Positions 1 through 9,224 of a stretch of 60,131 nt of DNA are shown piece after piece; position 1 is the first letter of the stretch; each line of letters begins with the position of its first letter. Where the stretch lies: the NCBI RefSeq assembly GCF_003458415.1, contig NZ_QRUF01000001.1, forward strand, positions 1-60,131, read 5' to 3'. Source of the stretch: Collinsella sp. AF25-2LB (GTDB taxonomy: Bacteria > Actinomycetota > Coriobacteriia > Coriobacteriales > Coriobacteriaceae). The notes under the pieces were generated by a model that was not told where the DNA came from, did no database searches, and saw nothing but the letters and a program-made list of their open reading frames with translations. A program made the position numbers and the translations under genes.

Positions 1-1
1 G

Positions 2-1882
2 ACGGAGAGCCTGTTATATACCAGCGGAGCAATCGAGGCGCCCGGCAGTGTGGATCAGGGAACAACGAGAACGGACACCATGTTTTTAGAGCGGCAGCGT
101 GGAATCACCATTCAAACGGCGGTCACTTCCTTTCAGTGGCACGATTGTAAGGTCAACATTGTGGATACTCCTGGGCATATGGATTTCTTAGCGGAGGTCT
201 ATCGCTCCCTTGCCATTCTTGACGGAGCGATTTTGGTTGTTTCTGCAAAAGACGGCGTTCAGGCGCAGACCCGTATTCTGTTTCATGCTCTGCAAGTAAT
301 GAAAATCCCAACTGTTATCTTTATTAACAAAATCGACCAGGACGGGATTGACCTGCCAGGTGTGTATCAGTCTATCCGAGATAAGCTCTCCGCAAATATG
401 ATTATTAAGCAGAACGTGCAGCTTTCCCCGGATATATCCATCATGGAAAACATGGGGCTGGAGAATTGGGATACCGTGATTGCGGACTGTGATGAATTGT
501 TGGAGAAATATATTGCCGGAGAACCAATGGACAAAGAAGAACTTCTGCGGGAGGAAAACAGGAGAATCCAAAGCGTCTCTCTGTTTCCGGTCTATCATGG
601 CAGTGCCAAGGTAAACTTGGGAATCCGACAACTCATTGAAGCGGTCACAGATACATTCCAATCACCCACCGGGCAGAACAGCTCTGAATTGTGCGGAACT
701 GTGTTCAAAGTTGAGTACGCAAACCAGAGCCAACGCCTTGCCTATCTGCGGTTGTATAGCGGTACGCTTCATTTGCGGGATTCCGTAGCCTTGGCAGGGA
801 AAGAAAAACTGAAAATTACGGAAATGCGTATCCCCTCAAAGGGTGAGATTGTCCGAACAGAGATTGCCCATGCGGGCGAGATCGTCATTGTACCCTGCGA
901 CAGTTTGCGGCTGAATGATGTGCTGGGAAACAAACTGCTGCTGCCCCGTGAAACGTGGAGCGACAATCCTCTCCCTTTGCTGCGGACAGCAATTGCACCA
1001 GAGAAACCAGAACAGAGGGAACGCTTGTTAAACGCCTTGACAGAAATTGCGGATACCGACCCGCTTCTGCGCTATGAAGTAGACGCTGTGACCCATGAGA
1101 TCATTCTCTCCTTTTTGGGCCGGGTACAATTGGAAATTATCTCTGATCTTCTGGTGGAAAAATATCAGCTCAACACAACTGCAAAAGAACCTACCGTCAT
1201 CTATATGGAGAGGCCATTGAAAGCGGTAAGTCACACCATTCATATCGAAGTGCCGCCCAATCCATTCTGGGCGTCCATCGGGCTGTCCGTCACCCCTCTC
1301 CCCCTTGGCACCGGAGTGCAGTATGAGAGCAAAGTTTCCGTTGGATACTTGAATCAGAGTTTTCAAAACGCTGTATTGGATGGTATCCGCTACGGTCTGG
1401 AACAAGGCGTGTATGGATGGAAGGTAACGGACTGTAAAATCTGTTTTGAGTATGGGCTTTATTATAGTCCGGTCAGCACTCCCGCAGACTTTCGGTCATT
1501 GGCACCTATTGTATTGGAGCAGGTGTTGAAAAAGGCGGGGACGCAGCTATTGGAACCATATCTTTCTTTTACACTCTATGCGCCGCAGGAATATCTCTCC
1601 AGAGCTTATCATGACGCACCAAAATATTGCGCGAGTATTGAAACGACCCAGGTTAAAAACAGCGAGGTGATTTTTACTGGCGAAATCCCTGCCCGCTGTG
1701 TGCAAGAGTACCGCAATGACCTCACCTTTTATACAAACGGGAGAAGCGTTTGTTTAACAGAATTGAAGGGGTATCAAATCGCCAGCGGCGAACCAGTTTT
1801 TCAGCCACGCCGCCCAAACACCCGGATTGATAAGGTGCGCCATATGTTCAACAAAATTCTCCCATCAATGATGGACTTATAA
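2..1882 (+). CDS. Tetracycline resistance ribosomal protection protein, Tet(W)/Tet(O)/Tet(32) group (5' end outside window)
   Basis: An EF-G-like GTPase that binds the ribosome and removes tetracycline. The frame is open from base 2, so the window cuts the gene about 19 codons after its start; the first in-window residues are [11 protein letters not shown], which follow the G1 loop in this family. Visible motifs are the G2 region [10 protein letters not shown]3 DTPGH and G4 NKID. The C-terminus keeps [21 protein letters not shown] and ends near [11 protein letters not shown], the usual end for Tet(O)/Tet(32). Many stretches read like Tet(W), others like Tet(O) or Tet(32), so it could be a mosaic or a diverged allele; I cannot assign the class without alignment. 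GC content is well below that of the chromosomal genes, consistent with transfer. A MobL-type mobilisation module follows. Confidence 0.93.
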   Translation, partial: TESLLYTSGAIEAPGSVDQGTTRTDTMFLERQRGITIQTAVTSFQWHDCKVNIVDTPGHMDFLAEVYRSLAILDGAILVVSAKDGVQAQTRILFHALQVMKIPTVIFINKIDQDGIDLPGVYQSIRDKLSANMIIKQNVQLSPDISIMENMGLENWDTVIADCDELLEKYIAGEPMDKEELLREENRRIQSVSLFPVYHGSAKVNLGIRQLIEAVTDTFQSPTGQNSSELCGTVFKVEYANQSQRLAYLRLYSGTLHLRDSVALAGKEKLKITEMRIPSKGEIVRTEIAHAGEIVIVPCDSLRLNDVLGNKLLLPRETWSDNPLPLLRTAIAPEKPEQRERLLNALTEIADTDPLLRYEVDAVTHEIILSFLGRVQLEIISDLLVEKYQLNTTAKEPTVIYMERPLKAVSHTIHIEVPPNPFWASIGLSVTPLPLGTGVQYESKVSVGYLNQSFQNAVLDGIRYGLEQGVYGWKVTDCKICFEYGLYYSPVSTPADFRSLAPIVLEQVLKKAGTQLLEPYLSFTLYAPQEYLSRAYHDAPKYCASIETTQVKNSEVIFTGEIPARCVQEYRNDLTFYTNGRSVCLTELKGYQIASGEPVFQPRRPNTRIDKVRHMFNKILPSMMDL

Positions 1883-1911
1883 AATCCCTTTGGAACAAAG
1901 GGCGCACTTCT

Positions 1912-2095
1912 ATACATGGTCTGCGACCATGTATCGTGCGCTCTGCGAGGCTACGGCCCGGACTTCCGAAAGTCCGGGCCGTTTGCGTCGCTCCGCTCCG
2001 TACAAGGGGCTGCGCCCCTTGCGCCGCTTTGCGGCTATCCCTGCGCCCTCGCTGGAAAGGTACATCCGCTCTGCGTCTGCACCTTTCCAGCGAGG
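1912..2095. repeat. Run of tightly packed hairpins between tet and mobilisation genes
   Basis: Five perfect inverted repeats follow each other: 1912-1934 (10-bp stem, 3-nt loop), 1953-1982 (13-bp stem, loop CCGA), 2003-2021 (8-bp stem, loop TGC), 2023-2035 (5-bp stem) and 2047-2061 with 2081-2095 (15-bp stem). No gene is supported here. Possible roles are transcription barriers or a structured transfer/recombination site beside the relaxase module; the sequence does not distinguish these. Confidence 0.75.
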
Positions 2096-2119
2096 CTAAA
2101 ACCGAATACCGTTACCCTT

Positions 2120-2160
2120 GACCGTTTACCCGACACAGCAGGTAGACGGTCTTTTGTTTT
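2120..2160 (+). terminator. Intrinsic terminator or attenuator before the mobilisation genes
   Basis: An 11-bp stem (2120-2130 with 2141-2151, one G-T pair) is followed by TTTTGTTTT. It ends only a few bases before the ribosome binding site of the gene at 2183, so it could attenuate that gene as well as stop transcription from tet. Confidence 0.7.
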
Positions 2161-2182
2161 GCCAAGAAGGAGGTCAAACACG

Positions 2183-2476
2183 ATGGACAAGTCACGCGAA
2201 GAATTAGAGAAAGAGTATGCTGAGGCCACCGCTAAGTTGGAGCAGTACCAGCACAGAGGCCAGCGGTATGAGAACCGCATCCGCTACTACACCCAAGGCG
2301 AAAGGAAGAAGCGAAACCACCGACTTATCACCCGTGGCGGAGCGGTGGAGAGTATCGCCCCGGAGGTGCGCGGCATGAGCGAAAGGGCCTTTTTTCTTTT
2401 GATGGAAAAGGTCTTTTCCCTGCCGGAAGTTGCCGCCCTGGTGAGCCAAGCCACTGACCAGCAGGAAAGCGGATAA
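2183..2476 (+). CDS. Small mobilisation-associated protein, DUF3847 type
   Basis: A 97-residue charged protein beginning MDKSREELEKEYAEATAKLE. I start it at ATG 2183 because AAGGAGG lies 9 bases upstream. Residues 1-35 look like a short coiled coil, followed by a basic patch (GERKKRNHR). The pattern HRLITRGGAVESI and the position directly upstream of a MobA/MobL relaxase match DUF3847-type proteins of Firmicutes mobilisable elements, where they resemble MobC-like accessory factors. The stop is immediately followed by the relaxase start codon, so the two are co-translated. The function is inferred from context; I see no catalytic motif. Confidence 0.75.
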   Translation: MDKSREELEKEYAEATAKLEQYQHRGQRYENRIRYYTQGERKKRNHRLITRGGAVESIAPEVRGMSERAFFLLMEKVFSLPEVAALVSQATDQQESG

Positions 2477-3943
2477 TTGGCCCTGTTCCATCTCCACGTT
2501 ACCCAGGTCAAACGGAGCGCGGGACAGTCTGTTGTCACGTCCGCCGCCTACCGAGCCGGGGAGAAATTGTATAGCGAATACTATGGCGAGGTCAGCGACT
2601 ACACCCACAAGGGCGGCGTGGTCTGCACAGACATTCTCCTGCCGCCCCAGGCCCCCAACCAGTACCAAGACCGCGCCACCCTCTGGAACGCCGTGGAGAA
2701 GGCCGAGCGCGGCAAGAAAGCCCAGCTTGCATATAGCTTTGACATTGCCTTGCAGAACGAGTTTTCATTGGAGGAAAACATCGCTCTTGCAAGGCAATTT
2801 GTTTCGGAGTAGCTTGTGGGCCGGGGCATGATTGCCGACTTTGCCATCCACCAGCCGGACAAGGAGGACGGCGGTATTCCTAACCCGCACTTTCATGTTC
2901 TCTGCCCCATCCGGCCCATTGAGCCAGACGGCAAATGGGGGTGCAAGCAGCGCCGCCGCTACCGTCTGGACGAGGACGGGAACCGCATTATGGGAGAGGA
3001 CGGCAAGCCCCTCTTTGACGCTGTTCCCACTACCGACTGGGGAAGCCCGGAAACACTGGAACATTGGCGGGAGGCGTGGGCCGCTATGGTGAACGCCAAG
3101 TTTGAGGAAAAGGGGCTGACCTGCCGCATCGACCACCGCTCCTATGAGCGTCAGGGCCTTGACCTGCTGCCCACCGTCCATGAGGGCGTGGCCGTCCGCC
3201 AGATGGAGGCCAAGGGCATCCCCACCGACAAGGGCGATCTGAACCGCTGGATAAAAAAGGCCAACAACATTCTGCGGGATATTCGGAAGAAAATCGCCGG
3301 CCTGACGGATTGGATTAAGGCCATAAAAGAAGAATTGAGCAAGCCCCAGGCCCCGACCCTTGCCGCCCTGCTGACCGACTACTATGAGGGCCGGAACGCC
3401 GGAGCATGGAGCCGCAACGCCAGGATTGGAAATCTTAAAGGTTTTGCCGAGGCCATCAATTTTCTGACCGAGAGGGGCATCGCTACGCTGGAAGATTTAG
3501 AGACCCATATCGCCGCCCAGAGTGAACGAACGGAGGCCATCAACACATCCATGAAAGCGAAGCGTGACCGTCTGAACGAATTGAAGGAACTGCTTCGCCT
3601 TGTTGACCTCTACCGAGACACCAAGCCCGTCTATGACGAGTTGCAGGGTATCAAGTGGAAGGGCAAGCGGGAAAAATTCGAGAGGGAGCATGAGAACGAG
3701 TTGAGGACGTTCCACATGGCCCGCCGGAAGCTGGACAAGCACCGTTCCCCTGCTGGTAAAATCCCCGTTCATGCGTGGGAACAGGAACAGGCGAGGCTTC
3801 ACCAGGAGTACACAGCCGAGTATGAGCAGTACAAGCCTATCCAAGACGATTTGCGGCGGCTTCAACAGGTGAAGCGGAACGCCGATGCTGCCATACACCA
3901 GCAGGAGCAGACCCAGCAGAAACGCCGGGAGGTGGAGCGGTGA
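2477..3943 (+). pseudogene. MobA/MobL-family relaxase interrupted by an in-frame amber codon
   Basis: A relaxase that would nick oriT and lead strand transfer. Frame 2477-2809 gives MALFHLHVTQVKRSAGQSVV, then AAYRAGEKLY and the conserved AYSFDIALQNEFSLEENIAL. A TAG at 2810-2812 stops it, and the same frame resumes at once with LVGRGM. The metal-binding motif HQPDKEDGG...NPHFHVLCPIR and the long helical C-terminus lie after the stop. Relatives have glutamine or a similar residue there, so a CAG to TAG transition is the simplest explanation. Re-initiation at GTG 2816 would give a 375-residue protein lacking the N-terminal domain. The start codon is TTG. The gene ends in a 4-base overlap with the next one. 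Unless the amber codon is read through, the relaxase is dead. Confidence 0.85.
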
Positions 3944-4203
3944 ACGGCATTCCCCGACTGACCTACCAGCAGTACCGAGCCGTCCGGCGGCTGGTGCATG
4001 ACTGCTGCAATTATGACGGCGGCAACTGTCTTGCTCTTGATGACGGCTGGGAGCCTTGTGTCTGCGTCCAGAGTATCACCTATTCCCTGGTCTGTAAATG
4101 GTTCCGCGCCGCCGTCCTGCCAACAGACAAGGGGCCTTCGGTGCCCTTGTTCTCGTCGATAAAGAAGCGCTTGTACCAAATGAGGAACGTCAGCGTGGTA
4201 TAG
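3940..4203 (+). pseudogene. Cysteine-rich mobile-element protein, truncated at the element/chromosome junction
   Basis: Starts at GTG 3940, overlapping the relaxase stop by 4 bases. The first ~62 residues (MNGIPRLTYQQYRAVRRLVH, then DCCNYDGGNC and CKWFRAAVLP) match a small cysteine-rich protein commonly found just after MobA/MobL genes in Firmicutes elements. That family normally continues with a zinc-finger-like CxxC region (CAVCG...YCPDC). Here homology stops near base 4130 and the frame runs into sequence antisense to asnB until 4203. The gene is therefore a 3'-truncated remnant marking the element edge. Confidence 0.7.
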
Positions 4204-5993
4204 ATCTTGCGCTGGTTGAGCGCGCGGCCCTCAAAGTGATCGTCGAGCAGCTTCATGAGCGCATCGGTGTCAAAGAAATCGGCAGACCACGGTGCGGTGA
4301 AGTACTCCTTGACGTAGTCGTAGTATTTCTGCTCGCGCAGCCAGAACTTAACTGGCACCGGGAAGCCAACCTTCTTGCGTGTTGCCCACTCATCGGGCAG
4401 CGTGCGATTGGCGGCGTGGCGCAGGACAAGCTTGCAGCCCTCTTCGTTGACACGGTAGTTGGCGGGAATATGCTCGGCGAACTCCATGACCTTTTTGTCC
4501 AGGAACGGAACGCGGAGCTCCAGGGAGTGCGCCATGCACATCTTGTCTGCCTTGAGCAGGATGTCGCCCGGAAGCCACATGTTCATATCCAGATATTGCT
4601 TCTTAGAGAGCTCGCAGCAGTCGGGGACCTGCTTGTAGTACTCTGCGCACATTTCGGAGGCGTTCTTGCCGGTGTCGTAAGCTGGCTTGAGAACCTCGTC
4701 AACCTCGGACGGGTCGAACACCTTTGCCTGGCCCACGTACCAGCGCTCGGGGACCTCGGCGCACTTGGTCAGGAAGTTGTGACCCTTAAAGTAGGGGAGA
4801 TGCTGAACGAGCGAGCCCAGGGCACGGCGCACGCCGAGCGGCACGCGCTTCTTGAAGGATCGCATCTCGGGGGTGTCCTCGTACCACTCGTAGCCGGCAA
4901 ACAGCTCGTCGGCGCCCTCGCCCGAAAGGACGACGGTAACTTCCTCGGCGGCCATCTGTGCCAGATAGTACAGCGGCACGCTGGAGAGGTTCGATTGCGG
5001 CTCGTCCATGTGGTACTGGATATCGGGTAGCGCGTCGAAGAACTCGTCGGCGGTGATCATCTTGCGCACGTTCTTAATGCCAAGCTTGTCGGAAAGCTCG
5101 GCGGCGTAGTTGGTCTCGTTGAAGTTCTTGTAGTCAAAGCCGACGGAATACGTGGTGTCGGGCATGAGGCAGGCGGCAATGTAGCTGGAGTCGACGCCGC
5201 CGGAGAGGAACGAGCCAACTTTAACATCGGCGATGCGGTGCGCGGCAACGCTCTCGTGCACGACCTTGTCGCACTCGTCCACGTACTCCTCGAAGCTCTT
5301 GGAGTTGTCATCGGTAAAGTCGCAGCTCCAGTAGCGCTTGATATCCATAGTGTTGGTCGTAAGGTCGTACGTAAAGCAATGCGCGGGGGCAAGCTTGAAC
5401 ACGCCCTTAAAGAACGTCTCCTCCGTGGCAGGGAACTGCAGCGTGAGGTAGGGACGCAGCGCGTCGCGGTTGACGGCCTTCTCAAACTTGGGGTGGTCCA
5501 GGAAGCTCTTGATCTCGGAGCCAAACAGCAGCGAGCCGTCGGAGGCCCGGTAGTAATAGAACGGCTTGATGCCAAAGATGTCACGGGCGCCGAAGAGCTT
5601 GTTCCTGTTCTGGTCGTGAATCACGAACGCATACATGCCGCGCAGGCGGTTGACCAGGTCCTCGCCCCACTCCTCGTAGCCGTGCACCAGGACCTCGGTG
5701 TCGGCGTTGCAGTGGAAGACGTAGCCGGCAGCCTCGAGCTCGGCGCGAAGCTCCTGGAAGTTGTAGATCTCGCCGTTGAAGACGATGGTGACCTTGCCGT
5801 CATCGCTCGACATGGGCTGAGCGCCAGCCTCGGAAAGGTCGAGAATCGAAAGACGGCGGAAGCCGAGGGCGACGTCATCGACGATGTGCTGGCCACCCAT
5901 ATCCGGCCCGCGATGGATGATGCGATTCATCATGGCCGTGAGAACCAGCTCACTCTGTTCATCTGTACCGGTAAAACCGACAAAACCGCACAT
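4080..5993 (-). CDS. asnB: Glutamine-hydrolysing asparagine synthetase, 3' end altered by the element junction
   Basis: Makes asparagine from aspartate, glutamine and ATP. The start is ATG at 5993 so that the nucleophile cysteine is residue 2 (MCGFVGFTG), with AAAGGA upstream; a longer frame to 6056 is untranslated leader. The N-terminal class II glutaminase shows HRGPD and FNGEIYNF; the synthetase half shows the PP-loop SGGVDSSYIA, LSGEGADELFAGY and KADKMCMAHSLELRVPFLD. Homology ends around YKRFFIDEN; the last 25-30 codons run into the mobile element (complement of its cysteine-rich gene) and stop at 4080. The native stop is probably lost, giving a short foreign tail; activity is likely kept because the tail lies beyond the catalytic core. 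Confidence 0.93.
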   Translation of the reverse strand: MCGFVGFTGTDEQSELVLTAMMNRIIHRGPDMGGQHIVDDVALGFRRLSILDLSEAGAQPMSSDDGKVTIVFNGEIYNFQELRAELEAAGYVFHCNADTEVLVHGYEEWGEDLVNRLRGMYAFVIHDQNRNKLFGARDIFGIKPFYYYRASDGSLLFGSEIKSFLDHPKFEKAVNRDALRPYLTLQFPATEETFFKGVFKLAPAHCFTYDLTTNTMDIKRYWSCDFTDDNSKSFEEYVDECDKVVHESVAAHRIADVKVGSFLSGGVDSSYIAACLMPDTTYSVGFDYKNFNETNYAAELSDKLGIKNVRKMITADEFFDALPDIQYHMDEPQSNLSSVPLYYLAQMAAEEVTVVLSGEGADELFAGYEWYEDTPEMRSFKKRVPLGVRRALGSLVQHLPYFKGHNFLTKCAEVPERWYVGQAKVFDPSEVDEVLKPAYDTGKNASEMCAEYYKQVPDCCELSKKQYLDMNMWLPGDILLKADKMCMAHSLELRVPFLDKKVMEFAEHIPANYRVNEEGCKLVLRHAANRTLPDEWATRKKVGFPVPVKFWLREQKYYDYVKEYFTAPWSADFFDTDALMKLLDDHFEGRALNQRKIYTTLTFLIWYKRFFIDENKGTEGPLSVGRTAARNHLQTRE

Positions 5994-6196
5994 GCAAGAT
6001 CCTTTCTGCTGACGGCTTAGGTGCGCTGCCGCAAGGTTTGCAGCAGTCGATATCAATCAATCCTTACTATCATGCCAATCTTTTGCTTCGTGATGGGGCA
6101 TAAGCGCCGAGGGGACCGAAAAACCACGGCCCGCACGTTGGGTGAAGCGGCGGGCCGCGGCTACGACGATTGCTGTGTGTGAGAGCGCGAGAGGGG

Positions 6197-6411
6197 CTAG
6201 CGCTTGCCGCGCTTGGCAAGGCGGTGCTCTACCTTGGTGACGACGTGGATGAGCGGAATCGTCACAACCAGATAGTAGGGTGCGGCGCAAATGTAGGGTG
6301 TGATGTTGCCCGTGGTGGTCGTGAGGTTTTGGAGAACAGCATGAGTTCCATGACGCCGACGCTCGAAAGCAGCGACGTGTCCTTGTAGAGCATGACAGAC
6401 TCACTGGTCAT
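6197..6411 (-). pseudogene. Remnant of an amino-acid ABC transporter permease (HisM type)
   Basis: The minus strand shows, in one frame, SVMLYKDTSLLSSVGVMELM, the typical motif of polar amino-acid permeases. After LMLFS the homology moves to another frame: NLTTTTGNITPYICAAPYYL, then VVTIPLIHVVTKVEHRLAKR, ending at TAG 6197-6199. A single missing base in the CC-AAAA stretch near 6335 explains the shift. The N-terminal two thirds are absent; the upstream frame is closed by TAA at 6448-6450. This is a decayed C-terminal fragment beside asnB, suggesting a lost glutamine or polar amino-acid uptake operon. Confidence 0.75.
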
Positions 6412-6611
6412 TCCCGCATCACGCGCATTTGTAGGGCGGGGGTTTTGTTATTTCGAATTAACCGTGTGCTGGTCCTTGCAAGTTTTTAGGGTGCTGAGAC
6501 ACTCGCAAGGTCAGGTGGCATATTAGGATGGTTGATAATACAGGGGCGCGACCGGATTCATCTGGGACGGTTTTTGCTTTTAAGGTTAGGTTTAGCGAGA
6601 AAGGTCGTTAT

Positions 6612-8129
6612 ATGTCGGGTACGACGAAGGAGAAGCTGGCTTTGATGCGCTATGTGGAGCTGCTCGAGGCCGAGGCCCTTGTTGTTTCCAAGCCGGATAC
6701 TCTATGCGACCAGCACATCGAGTTTGCGACCGACGACTCGCGCCAGGTGCGTCCGGGTACATTGTTTGTCTGCAAGGGCCGTGCGTTCAAGCCCGAGTAT
6801 CTGGTCTCGGCGATTGCCGAAGGCGCCGTGGCGTACGTGTCCGAGGTCGATTACGACGTCGATATTCCCGCTGTGATCGTCAACGATATCCGCCGTACGC
6901 TCGCTGTGGTGGCGGACGCCTATTACGGTCATCCCTCGGGCAAGGTGAAGGTCTGCGCTTTTACGGGCACCAAGGGCAAGTCGACCTGCAGCTTTTATCT
7001 GCGTGGCATTCTTGCCAACGAGGCTAAGCTCACGGGCCGTCATCGACCAGCCCTCAACACGGGTATCGAGTTCGATGACGGTATCGAGGTCGGTCCTTCT
7101 AAGCTAACGACCCCCGAGTCCTTCCTTTTGCAGTCGCGTATCGCACATGCCGCCGAGGCGGGCGCTCCGTGGCTGGTCATGGAGGCGTCGAGCCAGGGCC
7201 TCAAATACGAGCGCACGGGCAAGATTGACTTTGAAGTGGGCGCCTTTACCAATATCGGTGAGGACCATATCTCGCCGATCGAGCACCCCACGCTCGAGGA
7301 TTACTTTGCCAGCAAGCTCAAGATTTTTTCGCAGAGCCGCTTTGCCGTGGTCAACCTCGATATGGACCACGTCGACCGCGTGCTCGAGGCGGCGTCCCGC
7401 TGCGAGCGCACGGTGACGTTCTCGCTGACCGATGGACGCGCCGACGTGCGTGCGTTGGCCATTCGCAACGGCGATTGCGGCGTGATCGCCACGGTCCGCA
7501 CGCCGCGCTTTACGCGTGACATCGTGATCCCCACGCCCGTCAAGTTCAACGTGTCCAATGCGCTTGCCGCCATTGCCTGTGCCGAGGCCCTCGGCATTTC
7601 CGAAGAGGGCATCGTCCATGGCTTTGAGGGCGTCTTTGTTCCCGGTCGCATGGAGCTCTATCCGTCTGTATCGGGCAAGATTTTGGGCGTCGTTGACTAT
7701 GCGCACAACGGCATGAGCCTCGAGACGCTTTTGCGCGACCTGCGCGAGAACTATCCCGAGCGCGAGCTGGCGGTTGTCTTTGGTGCAACGGGAGGCAAGG
7801 GTGTCGATCGCCGTACTACGATGGGTATCGCTGCCGGCAAGTACGCCGATCGCATCGTGATTACCGAGGATGACCCGGGCCCCGAGGACGTCGAGGACAT
7901 CTGCGCCGAGATCGCGCGCAATGTCCAGGCGCAGGGAAACGATAGCTGGCAGATCGTGTGCGACCGCGCCGCCGCTATCGAGACGGCCGTGCGCGAGACC
8001 GACCGCCCCGCTGTGGTTATCGTGACCGGCAAGGGCGAGGAGGAGTGCATGCTGCGCAAGAACGGACCCGAGCCCTGCGAGCGTGATGGCTCGGTTCTCA
8101 AGCGCATCCTTGCGGCGTACGACGCCTAA
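6612..8129 (+). CDS. murE: Mur ligase, UDP-N-acetylmuramoyl-tripeptide synthetase (MurE-like)
   Basis: Adds the third amino acid to UDP-MurNAc-Ala-Glu in cytoplasmic peptidoglycan synthesis. The 505-residue protein has the N-terminal MurE domain (ATDDSRQVRPGTLFVC), the ATP loop GTKGKST at about residue 118, a central domain with EASSQGL and NIGEDH, and a C-terminal domain with VDYAHNGMSLE and VFGATGGKG. The residues that normally read DNPR in meso-diaminopimelate ligases are DDPG (ITEDDPGPED), so a diaminopimelate substrate is not supported; L-lysine or L-ornithine is more likely. ATG 6612 has GAGAAAGG upstream; an in-frame ATG at 6528 has a poorer site. murI lies two genes downstream. Confidence 0.88.
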   Translation: MSGTTKEKLALMRYVELLEAEALVVSKPDTLCDQHIEFATDDSRQVRPGTLFVCKGRAFKPEYLVSAIAEGAVAYVSEVDYDVDIPAVIVNDIRRTLAVVADAYYGHPSGKVKVCAFTGTKGKSTCSFYLRGILANEAKLTGRHRPALNTGIEFDDGIEVGPSKLTTPESFLLQSRIAHAAEAGAPWLVMEASSQGLKYERTGKIDFEVGAFTNIGEDHISPIEHPTLEDYFASKLKIFSQSRFAVVNLDMDHVDRVLEAASRCERTVTFSLTDGRADVRALAIRNGDCGVIATVRTPRFTRDIVIPTPVKFNVSNALAAIACAEALGISEEGIVHGFEGVFVPGRMELYPSVSGKILGVVDYAHNGMSLETLLRDLRENYPERELAVVFGATGGKGVDRRTTMGIAAGKYADRIVITEDDPGPEDVEDICAEIARNVQAQGNDSWQIVCDRAAAIETAVRETDRPAVVIVTGKGEEECMLRKNGPEPCERDGSVLKRILAAYDA

Positions 8130-8259
8130 GCGCCGCTGCCTTTGGGATGGCGTTTGCGAATCATCGACGCCCGATGATGCGGTGCCTCTCAAGCGTGTTC
8201 ACCTTAGGGAAAACGCGGTACCAAGATTAAGTCTTTTCTACGTAATAAATGGAGTGACC

Positions 8260-9171
8260 ATGTCCCACAACATCCTGCCGACCGTTGCCGAGCTTTCGGG
8301 CGAGATGCGCGAGCGCCTTGCCAAGGTCAAGTATGTCTTTACCGATCTGGACGCCACGATGCTCGCGCCCGGCTCGTGCGTGCTGCGCGACAACGACGGC
8401 AATCCCTCGACCAAGCTCGTCGAGGCCGTCGTGGCGCTTGCCCGCGCTGGCATCCAGGTAATTCCCACCTCGGGTCGCAACCGCACCATGATCCACGAAG
8501 ATGCCCGCGTGCTCGGCCTCAACTCCTACATTGGCGAGATGGGTGGTCTGGTCATGTACGACCTCAAGGCCAACGACTGGGAGTATCTGACCGGCGACAT
8601 GCCTTACGACCCCGCCTGCGGCCTTACGCCGCACCAGGTGATTGAGCAGACCGGCGTGTGCGAGAAGATTCTCGCTCGCTGGCCGCACAAGATCGAGTAC
8701 CACAACGACATGTCGACTGGCTATAAGTACCGCGAGGTCACCGTCGGCATGCGCGGCGATATTCCCGATGACGAGGCGCAGGCCATCCTCGACGAGGCCG
8801 GCTGCGGTCTGGTCTGGGCCTGCAACGGCCACTTGACTCATCTGTCCAAGCCGACGACCCTCGAGCTCGATCGCGTCGAGGACGGTCGTGCCTTTAACAT
8901 CAATCCGTCGGGTCTCGACAAGGGCGTGGCGGTCGCGCGTTTCTGCGAGCATCTGGGCATCGAGCGCGACGAGACGCTGGCACTCGGCGATTCCGAGTCT
9001 GATTTCTACATGGCCGACCACGTGGGCACGTTCTGCCTGGTCGAGAACGGTCTGACCAGCGCCGGCGCGTCCGAGTTTCTTGCGTCCTGCGATAACGCCT
9101 TTGTCACGCGCGGCAGGATCGTTGACGGCTGGGCGGCGACGGCGGAGCTGCTCGTCGCGGCCCGTTCATAG
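8260..9171 (+). CDS. HAD-superfamily hydrolase, Cof/YidA-like phosphatase
   Basis: A 303-residue cytoplasmic phosphatase. The nucleophile motif VFTDLDATML is at about residues 26-35; motif II is PTSGRN; the late acidic motif is LALGDSESDF, followed by a short C-terminal segment. The cap between these motifs is of C2 (Cof) type. The substrate cannot be read from the sequence; sugar phosphates are common for the family. ATG 8260 has GGAG just upstream (8251-8254); the open frame extends to 8083 but overlaps murE without a ribosome site. Placed between murE and murI, probably in the same transcription unit. Confidence 0.85.
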   Translation: MSHNILPTVAELSGEMRERLAKVKYVFTDLDATMLAPGSCVLRDNDGNPSTKLVEAVVALARAGIQVIPTSGRNRTMIHEDARVLGLNSYIGEMGGLVMYDLKANDWEYLTGDMPYDPACGLTPHQVIEQTGVCEKILARWPHKIEYHNDMSTGYKYREVTVGMRGDIPDDEAQAILDEAGCGLVWACNGHLTHLSKPTTLELDRVEDGRAFNINPSGLDKGVAVARFCEHLGIERDETLALGDSESDFYMADHVGTFCLVENGLTSAGASEFLASCDNAFVTRGRIVDGWAATAELLVAARS

Positions 9172-9224
9172 CGCAGTGCCGTTACGCTTGGCCATATCTT
9201 TTCGAGAGAGAATCTGGTGAGGTA

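Noticed and set aside
1890..2121. Short overlapping frames after the tet gene
   Set aside because: They consist of hairpin arms translated in three frames; no ribosome site and no leader-peptide pattern.
4098..5030. Long open frame on the plus strand opposite asnB
   Set aside because: It is antisense to a well-supported gene, has no recognisable domain, and reflects the high-GC third-position bias.
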